Source: Ceratothoa steindachneri (Eukaryota > Arthropoda > Malacostraca > Isopoda > Cymothoidae). From it: a stretch of 64,000 nucleotides of DNA. This document shows positions 53,673-62,439 of the stretch, one piece after another. The position numbers and the translations under genes are program-made. Each line of letters opens with the position of its first letter. Positions within the stretch are counted from its first letter, which is position 1. Under the pieces are notes generated by a model. It saw only the letters and a program-made list of their open reading frames with translations. It did no database searches and was not told the DNA's origin. The DNA lies in contig OZ018317.1 in NCBI GenBank assembly GCA_963969495.1, positions 217,968,651-218,032,650 on the forward strand, in the 5' to 3' direction.

Positions 53673-56600
53673 TCAAGAAATAACTGATTTCTCTATCTCA
53701 GTCGATGAGTTTATGTCGGTTAATAAGGCCGTTGAGTTCTTCTCCGGTAACCTCATGGCCGTGGGCCTAACTACTATTGCTAGAACGTCTGGCCATTTTG
53801 CACGCCGATCACCCGTGGTGGTCAGCGGACTGTGAGATGGCCCTCAAACAGAAGCGTTATGCCTACATGCGCTATAAGCGCCTCTCGAACGATTTAACTG
53901 TCGCTCAATTTCGTCGGGCTAGGTTCCGGTATATTTCGAAGCACGCCCGCCGCTCTTCTTTGCGGACATACGTGTCTTCACTTAACGGGAAGTCAAAAGG
54001 ATTTGGGGTAAGTTCTTGCAGGACACCCCCTACAGTTTTCCAGGAGAATAGGACCGCAATCTCGGTCGGACCCCGCGTCCTTGGCGGAATCCTTCGCGAC
54101 CGCTTTCTTGGCATTCTCCAGCCGAGATACTGCTCCGCCAGCATTCAATGAGGGTCATGATGTCGTGGAAGGCTGCCGACTGGACTTTACCTCCAGAGGC
54201 GGAGAACACTTCGACAGCAGGTTTACTCTGAGTGAGTTGCGTTTCGCTCTCGCTGTATGCGTGGCGATGTTCCCTACCTCATGCTTCGACACCTGGGTGA
54301 GCGAAGCATGACCTTTCTGTTAGATTTGTTCAACAGAATCTAGGTATAGGGTATCCCAGATTCCTGGAGAATTGCTTCTGTGCTCCCTTTTCGCAAACCG
54401 GGGAGATATCACTCAACCCCGGCTCGTTTCCGCCCAATCTCTCTAACTTCCTACATGAGCAATTTGATGGAGAAATTGGTAAATGTTAGATTATCCTTCT
54501 TTCTGGACAGCGGAGGCCAAAATTTTCTGCACAGGGTGGCTTCCGCAAGTTTCACTCCACGTCGGATATATTTCTCCGACTGGAGAATGCCGTCTGCGAG
54601 GCCTTCCTTCGTAGACAACACTACGCCACGGTATTCTTCGATCTGGAGAAGGTCTATGATACCGCATGGCGATGTGGTATCATGTACTCTCCACATGATA
54701 GGTGCGGGGGGACGCCTAGCAATGTTTATATGTGAATCTTTGCAAGATCGTCGATTACGCCTACGGGTGGAGGGAGCACTCTCCGCCGCAATAGAGCAGG
54801 AAGAGTGTGTCCCGCGGGAAAGTGTCCTCAGTGTCACACTCTTTGCCCTGAACATCAACGGTGCTACTGGAAGATGTTCTCGCTACTCTCTATGTGTATG
54901 TGAATGACCTTTCGATTTCGTTTGGCGCTGCCCAGATGCCAACTCTGGAGCGTCGACTCCAACAGGCATTGATCTGCGTCTCTCGCTATGTCGACGCTCT
55001 CAGGCTTTGGTTTTCCTTGGCCAAGACTAAGGTGGGGCACTTCTGCCGCCATCCGCGGCTTCACCCTGACTCACTTGTTTTTGAATGGGGTGCGCCTGGA
55101 AGTGGTGGACTCGCACCCGTTTCCTTGGTCTTGTATTTGACCGACGCCTCTCTTGGCGGGCTCTTATTCATAGCCTTGAGGTCTTTTGTAACTGTGCCAT
55201 AGATATTCTTCGCTCCGTGACGTTCAGCCCCAGTTGCCTGATAGGGCTACTGCCTTACTTTTTTATCGATCCTTTGTTCGTTCGAAGCTCGACTACGGAT
55301 GCGATTTTTATGCATCCGCAGCCTTGCGTGTATTGTGGAAGTTGGACTCGATCCACCACACCGGCTTTCGCTTGGCGACCGGTGCCTTCCGGACTTCCTC
55401 CATTGAGAGCTCTCACTGCATTCGCAGCTGATCTCGGCGGTGCCTATGCCGCTGAGAGACTCTAGTCATACCCTAAACCCTTCGGTTTTAGGGCTAGAAA
55501 ACTCCTTCGAGAGCTAGGTATAGCGCTCGGGCCGGTGGCGTTCCTGGTTCTGCCCAGGACGCCACCCTAGAGGTTACCATCTTTGACCATTTGTCAACAA
55601 GCCTCTACTCCCAAAGCTTCTACAGCGCCGGGGTATTGCGTTCGACCTTTTTGAAGCACACTTCGTGTCACGCTGGAATCGTGCCAGTCTATACGGATGG
55701 CTCCAAGTACCAAGAGGGGGTCGGTTTCCACGCCGTATTTCCTCTGTTTGAAGTCAGCATGCGTCTGTCTTTCCTGCTGAGCTGGTTGCAATACACTGCT
55801 CGGTACGTTAGATTAAGCGACGTGCCCCGTTCGGAGACCGGATGGTGATTTATAGCGACTCACAGAGTGCCCTGAGTGCTATCGGTGCATTGGAATCTCC
55901 TCATCTTCTGGTTTGCGATACCCGTGACATCACGGTTTTGGGGCGCCGGGCGGATGTTGAGATTATCTTCTGCTGGGTTCCGAGACATTTAGGAATTGCG
56001 GGGAATGAGGCCGCCAAAGAATCCGCGAGGACTGGGCAATCAGACCAGCGTTTCGTTCTTCCCCACACTGATTACATGGCATGAATACGGGCTGCTTGGA
56101 AAAGAACATGGGAGGTGGCCGAGGGGAATCTAAAGTTGCGTGCCATTCCCATGAACCTACCCCCAATGCCGCGACGCCTTCAGGTTGCTTTCACTCGTCT
56201 CCGAATCGGACATACTCGCTCTATGTACCGCCATTTGATGGAGCGCTCGCCTTCGCCTTATTGTGACGACTCCGTCGTCCCCCAGACTATTCGGCACATT
56301 CTTTATGAATGTCCCAGTCTGGGTGATCTTCACGCACATTACTTGCGGGGTCGCTACCGCTTGTCCCTTGTACTCGGGCCGGGTCTCAATGACTTGTGGA
56401 CCTCACGACTTTTTGGAGGAGGCTGGCTTCCCCCACTTTATTTGACTTTGTTGTGGGTCGCATATTCCTGTGCTGGGGGTAGTGGGGCGAACCCTCGACG
56501 CCTGAGTGCTCTTCCTTCTTGCTTCTTTGTTTTTTGTTTTTATGTTATCTTTTTTAGCCTTTGTAATTTTTATTATTTGTTTTTTAATATAGCCTAGTCG

Positions 56601-56673
56601 TGTGTTGTAGTGAGTACCGCGACTTATGCCCAAGTAGGCAGTCACTAGATTGGTTCCTAAAATTACAAAAATG

Positions 56674-56685
56674 TCCGCCACCTCA
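56674..56685 (+). repeat. Target-site duplication, right copy (12 bp)
   Basis: TCCGCCACCTCA directly follows the A-rich tail of the family A element. Confidence 0.88.
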
Positions 56686-56904
56686 GAGCTCCCGTTGCGA
56701 TCCTGCCACTTCACACGAGCCATATATATCAGCATACTCGTACGTCGATCACATCCTCTCAACACACTTTCAGTCTTTCTGTTAAAGGCCAATTTTCAGC
56801 ACCATACAATAGAGCTGCTTGTACACATGATACATATACCAAGCTTCTCTTCTTTAAGGAAATGCCTCGGTTCACCAGTAATCCTGACACCTCTCTCCAC
56901 TTAT
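56686..56904 (-). pseudogene. LINE C-terminal fragment (minus strand), continuation of 49510-49728
   Basis: The minus strand reads VLRGCDRRTSMLIYMARVKW then QDRNGSSEVADIF near 56660-56765, typical of the region after RT in a LINE. With the family A element removed, this joins to the text at 49510-49728 through the duplicated TCCGCCACCTCA. It is cut at 56904 by another family A 5' end. Confidence 0.6.
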
Positions 56905-57036
56905 CCCCGTAAGGGGCACGGCGATTTGCTCTCCTGGTCGCCTTGCTGACGGGACTCAGCGCCCCGTCCGGCCCCAGCTTGGCATCCTTTTTCTCCTTCT
57001 GTTAACCCCTACTTTGTCTCCTGTACCAATTCTCTT
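56905..57036 (+). mobile_element. Family A 5' terminus fragment
   Basis: CCCCGTAAGGGGCACGGCGA, then CAGCGCCCCGTCCGGCCCCA. After about 130 bases a second 5' terminus begins at 57037. It is either a truncated copy or the first of two tandem leader units. Confidence 0.72.
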
Positions 57037-57418
57037 CCCCGTAGGCGGCGCGGTGATTTGCCTTCCTGGCCGCCGTGCTGACGGGACTCACCGCCCCGTC
57101 CGGCCACAGCTTAGCCTCTTCTTCATTTTTTACTTTTGCCTCTGTACGGGTCAACGGATGCACCCACTGGAGGGCATCGTCTGCAGGACCGTGCCTTAGA
57201 GGAGGTTTGGTTGCCCGGGTCGTCATTTTATTTCTGGGAGGTCTTTGCAGCGCAGTCGAGAGAATCCCCGTTATGCAGTTCCGCTGTTTTTAAAACGATA
57301 TTGGGAGTCGGGGGGGGGGTACCCCGTCTAGGCTGTATGGGCGCTCTTTGGACTCACGATGACGATTTGGTGCATGCCCTCCGCTCCAGGGGCAGCCCAA
57401 AATAAAATATATACTTAT

Positions 57419-59074
57419 ATGGGTAAATTTAACAAACATAACTCCCAGAGACCTGCAGCCTCTCGTCTTCGTGCCTTGGAACCTGATGGTAGACGCTTTG
57501 ATCCTTTTGGGTCAGAAGTCGACCCTGAGTTGGATTACGACCAATTTTTAGGCTTGAAAGCGAACGATAGTCCTCTTAGTAAGGCTGACATCTTTGACGT
57601 CTACGAGGATTTTGTTGAGAAATGTGGCGAACCTGCCTAAATGTGGCCACGTAATGATGGCGCATTGATAGTCAAGGCGAAATCAAGTGAGCAGCATCAG
57701 CGGATTAAGACCCTACAGTCTCTAGCTTCTGTAGACATGTCCTCTGCTTCGCACCCGACATTTAACGCCAGTAAAGGTGTTATCCGATCGGGAGAGTTAA
57801 TAGATTACGATGTTGACAGGCTGGTATCAAAACTTACCAATCAGAAGGTTGTAAGTACCCACCGCATTTCCAGGTTTGTGAATGGCGCTAGGTTACCTAG
57901 CGCCACCATAATCCTGAACCTCAACAGATTGGAACCGCCCAAGTACGTTAAGGCTGGCTATCTTAACATCCCAGTCAAGCCTTACGTTGAAAACACGATG
58001 CTGCTTCCATTGCCAACGCTTCGGCCATGTAAGCAAGTTTTGTAAACAGGCAAGGTTGTGTGTGAACTGTGGATCGGATTAAAACGAGACGCCCTGTTCT
58101 CAACAGCCGTGCTGCCCTAACTGTGGTGGAGAACACCCTGCAACATCACAGCAATGCACTTTCTTTCTCTATGAGAGAGAAGTCTGCTATTAGAAACAAG
58201 AACAGGGTCAGTTTTAAAAAGGCCAGAAGAAGAGTAAAAGAGATGTATGTCCAACCTGGTGCGAGCTTTTCTGATGCTCTGCGTTCTACCGGGCCAAAGA
58301 AAGGGAGAAGCAAGAGACCTACTGGTTCTCCTGTGCCTGACCTGGTAAAAAGTCCTCCCCGTCTTAAATGTACATCTCCTCGTGATGAACACTCTTGGTC
58401 AGCACCTAACAGTGCTTCTGAGGTTACCAACAAGAAGAGGAACATTCCATCCTCTCCTGGTTCTCCAAGAGTGGTTAAGCACCTTGCTACCGCTCCAGAA
58501 CATGTGGATGTTGATCATGTTGGTCCTCAGGTGGTATCCATTCCACCTCTGGACATTCACCATGCCCCTAAAGAACCAAGCTCTTCTTCAGCTCCAAAAC
58601 CAATTATCACTCCCCAATTCCCTTGTTGATACTGCTTTGGAATTCTTTCGATCCCTGAATGAGAAGGAACCAACCTTTGCTCCTTCCCAGGAGCCAGCTG
58701 TTGTGGAGGTTACCCCCTCATCTGAGGAGGACTCTCAGAAACTGACTCCACATCCTTCTCTATCAGCATCGAATTCACAACTTTTGCCGATGTCCTCGCC
58801 ACCACCATCACCGCTACCACCCCAACCAATACCACCAGCTGTGTCAACATTGTCTGTTTCCTCGACAGTGAAGACAGTTCTCTCTTACAGCCACTTATCA
58901 AAATCTAAGGCACCTCCTCTTAAAGAAAAACCAAAGGCAAAACTCCAGATCCCTCCTTTGTCATACTCCAAGCCTAAGGCAATTATGACACGAACTACTT
59001 CCGCTGGTAGTTCAAATCCAAAATCTCCTACCCCTAAGAGTAGGAAGAAATCTACCGTTATGCTTAAATGGTAA
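57419..59074 (+). pseudogene. Family B ORF1 (Gag-like, CCHC)
   Basis: The ATG at 57419 opens MGKFNKHNSQRPAASRLRAL. One stop at 57638 splits an otherwise continuous frame that goes on with LIVKAKSSEQHQRIKTLQSL, then VIRSGELIDYDVDRLVSKLT and TIILNLNRLEPPKYVKAGYL. A frameshift near 58000 leads to the knuckles CFHCQRFGHVSKFC, CVNCG and CPNCGGEHPATSQQC near 58005-58155 (three Cys/His units). A long Ser/Pro/Lys-rich tail follows in two frames to 59074. It corresponds in layout to family A ORF1 (same order of middle domain and knuckles). Confidence 0.75.
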
Positions 59075-60820
59075 CAATGTTTCCAATTATTCATTGGAAC
59101 CTCCAAGGTCTTTCCTAAATTGGAAGAGTTCAAACTCCTGCTTAAGGATTACAATCCCGATTGTATTGCTTTACAGGAGACTTGCTTGGGTACTCGAAGA
59201 GTACCCAACATTTCGGGTTTGTGGGATATTATAAGAACCCTGGAGAACCAATTCATGGTTCTGCTATCTTTGTTACCATAGGGTTCCCCACAACCAGCTC
59301 TCTCTTAACACAGACCTGCAGGCGGTTGCTGTCCGCCTGTTTTCCAGTCGCCATTATTCGGTCTGTTCGCTGTATCTTCCTCCTTGCAAGGAAAGAGATA
59401 CAGCTGTTTTAGCTACAAAGTTAGCTAATTTAATTTCTCAACTCCCTCCTCCCTTTTTATTGATTGGCGACTTTTATGCTCGACACCCCCTTTGGGGGGG
59501 ACCATGATAACAACCCTAGAGGAAATATGATTGAGAGATTTCTGGGCACTATTGATGTCTGCTTTCTTAACGATGGCAACCACACATCATTACACATCCA
59601 GACGAACAGCTTTACATGTGTGGACTTGTCTCTCTGTTCACAAAGATGCAGAGCTGATTTTGACTGGGCAGTGGATCCTGACTTGCGAGGCAGTGATCAC
59701 TTCCCTATTGTGATAACACCATGTACCGGTAGTCCTCCTCCACCACCTAGCAAAAGATGGAATACCAAAAAAGCAAACTGGCCTAAGTTCAGGCACCTCT
59801 CGAGCCAAGATGGGTCCTTTCCTCATGAAGATATTGAAGTGGCTATTGATGATCTTCCAGCCCACGTCAATTATGCAGCTAATTCCACCATCCCGCTCTC
59901 CGGCTCAACTGCTCATGGACCTCAATTGCCCTGGTGGTCTGATGAATGCTCAAGAGTTGTCAATGAATGTAAACAGGCTTGCCGACGTTATCATCGATGC
60001 CCCACGATGGTAAAGAAACTTGCTCGTAACCGAGCAAGGGCAGCACGGCGACGCACCCTTCGACGAGCTCGAAAGACCTCGTTGGATGGTTACATCGCAT
60101 CGAATGTTGGCAGACCCCTGTAGACAAAATCTGGAAGAGAGTCAAAAAGATATTGGGAAAATCAAATGGCTTTACAGCTCCCAACATTGTTCAGGACGGA
60201 GAACTGTTGGGAGACTTGTCCCATATTTCCAATGTTTTGGCCGGATTGTTTGCTAATATTTCAAGCCCAGACAACTATTCCATCCAATTCCAGCGCTTTA
60301 GGCTCAAACAGGAGCAGCATCCTATCAACTTTATGGAGCCTAACATTGATAATGAACCTTATAACTGGCTCTTTTCTATCCATGAGTTCCATAATGCACT
60401 GAAGCACTGTGGATCCACTGCACCCGGATCGGATGGCATTTTCTATGATATGATTAGGAATATGCATCCATCCCTCCTCTCACATTTGCTGGACATCTAT
60501 AACTTCATCTGGATTAGGGGCTGCTTCCCTTCTATGTGGAGGGAGGCTGTGGTTTCACCTTTCCAAAAACAAGGAAAGGATGGGACAGAACCACCCCATT
60601 GCCCTTACTAGGTGTCCATGTAAATTGTTTGAGAGAATGATAAATACAAGACAAACCATCTTATATCTCCCTCTCAATCATAGTTCAGAAAAAAAACAGA
60701 GTACCATCGACCTGCTTGTTAGAATGGAGTCTTATAATATAAGAGATGCTTTTTCAAAGAGGCAGCATTCTGTGGCTGTTTTCTTTGATATTGAGAAAGC
60801 TGTATCTGTAGTAAAAGAAA
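59075..60820 (+). pseudogene. Family B ORF2 (endonuclease and RT), truncated
   Basis: Endonuclease: IIHWNLQGLS near 59080-59110, CIALQETCL-like text near 59162-59190 (damaged), GFVGYYKNPGEPIHGSAIFV near 59213-59275, FLLIGDFYARHPLWGG-like text near 59455-59500, and DLRGSDHFPIVITPCTG near 59680-59730 (S-D-H block). RT start: WKRVKKILGKSNGFTAPNIV near 60131-60190, HCGSTAPGSDGIFYDMIRNM near 60405-60465, FPSMWREAVVSPFQKQGKDG near 60527-60585, KKQSTIDLLVRMESYNIRDA near 60690-60755, and SVAVFFDIEKA near 60770-60802 (first catalytic Asp intact). Stops and shifts near 59120, 59300, 60121 and 60610. Sequence breaks near 60810 before YVDD. Confidence 0.78.
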
Positions 60821-60821
60821 T

Positions 60822-61100
60822 CGCAGACAAGCAGCTGTCGAATGGGATTTCAATATTAACAACGAAATCTTAGCAAATGCAGTTAGGAATTCTTCTCACT
60901 TGTACAAAAAAGATCTTGACAAGAAAAGGAAGCAGGACAAAAGTCTTACACACATGCAAGCCAAGAAAAGACGAACTGCTGCTCTGATCAAACAAAAAGA
61001 AGATGAGTAACAGACTTAAAATTGGATTTGGAAGCAAATATGAGTCTTCTTGATAAGGAAATTGTAACCATCAAGCATGATTAAATAAAAAATAAAATTA
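60822..61100 (+). pseudogene. Possible hAT-like transposase C-terminus (weak)
   Basis: One frame reads NNEILANAVRNSSHLYKKDL then DKKRKQDKSLTHMQAKKRRT, followed by KQKEDE and a stop, a Lys-rich tail like that of the BED/hAT family to which 23794-24430 seems to belong. There is no catalytic motif, so the assignment is tentative. It begins exactly where family B ends. Confidence 0.28.
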
Positions 61101-61788
61101 AAAGGTAACCTCTGAATCAGGAATGCTCATTCTGTTTTGTAATACATTTAATTTTCAATTAAAATATTTCAGATTTTTTCCTAAATGCTTCATGATTCAG
61201 TGTTTACAGGTCATTTTGAAACAAAAAATTCTTTGTTATGAAGAGTGGAAAGTAATGGATATTTTTGGTAAGTATAATTTAGGTAATTGTGTGGCTAAGT
61301 AAAATCAAATGCTTTAAAATATTTTTTTTATATCTGAAAATGGAAGCATTTCCAAATGTAGGTACTAAATTTTCATGAAATGGATAGTTTTTGATGATAG
61401 AAATTATTTAATTAAAAAAATGTCTCATAAATGTTAATAAACATACAAGGGTCGTGTAACTAATAATTTAAAGAAAAAAAAAGCAATGTCTAAAACCAGT
61501 CCTTGAATTCAAAATCACCAAACAAGTAGACACTCTGAGTCCCACAAAGATTCCTGACGGATGGCTTCAAAGTTCCTCAATACTTAATTCTTTCCTGTAT
61601 GTGTTTCAATTCGTACATTTGCTGTGCTCTTTAGTAATTTCTTGAAGGATTCCATTGTGTACTCTTTAATTCGGAGGTTGAATGTGATGATTGTTGCCAC
61701 AACACTCTTTTTCATTCCGACTCTTGTATTGCCACAGATAAAGCTGAAAGAGCTCATTGAACTCTTACAACTTTTCTTCCCCCTGCAG
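61101..61788 (+). other. Intron sequence without recognised features
   Basis: AT-rich intron. It ends with a good polypyrimidine tract and acceptor cttttcttccccctgcag at 61788. Confidence 0.55.
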
Positions 61789-62299
61789 ATGAACGAGATC
61801 GCAACCGTCACACCCGAAGAGTCGAGTCGAAATGACCTCGCTGCAGACTCGGATAAGCGCCCAACGCTTTCTGTTTCCGAAATAAAGCGATGTCTTTTTC
61901 GATCAGTATTGCCCCAACCGCGCTCTTTGTCCCCAATCCCTCCTTCCCCCCCTACTACTCCCAGCACTTCTCCCATCCAACAAAACGTGTCCCTCTCCTT
62001 GCCGAGACGCGCATCCTTAGTGGCCCCCCAATTTCCCTTGAAGAAGATATCGTCCCTCACAGAGATAACTATGAACACATTCACTACGGACGCCGATGAA
62101 GGACCGCAGCAGAAAGGACTCCCCCGCCCCACACTCCTACCACTGAATAAAGGTCTAGAGACTTCCGAGTTGAAAAAGCCGCCCATTCCCCGGTATGAAG
62201 CGGAGAGTCCCGATGAACTTGCACTCGTTGCTGCTGCCCTCCGATATGGGTGTTGCCTCTTGCGTCGGGACCTTCATTCCGTGGTTGTCTCCCTTCCAG
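61789..62299 (+). CDS. ATP10-class P4-ATPase exon with the nucleotide-binding-domain SPDE motif
   Basis: A 511-bp exon (170 codons plus one base), acceptor ccctgcag before 61789 and donor CCAG|gtaccc after 62299. It enters in phase 0, matching the previous exon. The first ~130 residues are a Ser/Pro/Thr-rich cytosolic linker (SLSPIPPSPPTTPSTSPIQQ), the most variable part of the family. The end, PRYEAESPDELALVAAALRY and GCCLLRRDLHSVVVSLP, is the nucleotide-binding domain block; YEAESPDE is conserved in all P4-ATPases. Downstream exons (KGAD, hinge, last six membrane helices) lie beyond the window or were not found in 62300-64000. Confidence 0.93.
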
Positions 62300-62439
62300 G
62301 TACCCCATCACTCATAAATTTTTTCAATAGGACTCTTATTAGAGCAGTGGCAAGTGCACACATTTACTTCGTCTTTAACTTCACTTTTTTCACCCACCTC
62401 TTTTGGCAAATAGGCCCATTTGATTTTGAATTTTTTTAA

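Larger units (their letters stand above)
53098..56430 (+). pseudogene. ORF2 (endonuclease end, RT, RNase H) of the family A copy at 49729
   Basis: Endonuclease end: ELEMGILNVDEFTHHSPRTA near 53130-53190 and DGSDHFPIQISFSG near 53268-53310. RT: WWSADCEMALKQKRYAYMRY near 53815-53875, AFLRRQHYATVFFDLEKVYD-like text near 54600-54660, and LYVYVNDLSISFGA near 54885-54930, where the catalytic YVDD is altered to YVND. RNase H: PVYTDGSKYQEG near 55680-55718, IYSDSQSALSAIGALESPHL near 55848-55910, and HLGIAGNEAAKES near 55985-56025, in which the last catalytic Asp (of ERAD) is deleted. Several frameshifts are present. The Cys/His tail is near 56230-56330. Confidence 0.78.
49729..56673 (+). mobile_element. 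Family A element with both ends and a 12-bp target-site duplication
   Basis: The 5' terminus CCCCGTAAGGGGCGCGGCGA starts at 49729; the 3' UTR ends in AAAATTACAAAAATG at 56673. Both flanks carry TCCGCCACCTCA. The LINE text on the minus strand is interrupted here, confirming a single insertion. Inside, a hAT transposase remnant (about 49925-51232) and a short family A 3' end (53368-53672) were inserted later, and about 1 kb (ORF1 end to mid endonuclease) was lost near 53098. Without these changes it would be close to the 6.7 kb of the copy at 10359. Confidence 0.85.
57037..60820 (+). mobile_element. Family B: second I/Jockey-type LINE lineage, 5' and central parts
   Basis: The 5' terminus (CCCCGTAGGCGGCGCGGTGA) is shared with family A, but the coding text is quite different. 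Leader to 57418, ORF1 57419-59074, ORF2 from about 59075. It ends in the RT near 60820, so RNase H is missing. It carries fewer defects than most family A copies. It lies in the intron before the last visible flippase exon. Confidence 0.75.
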
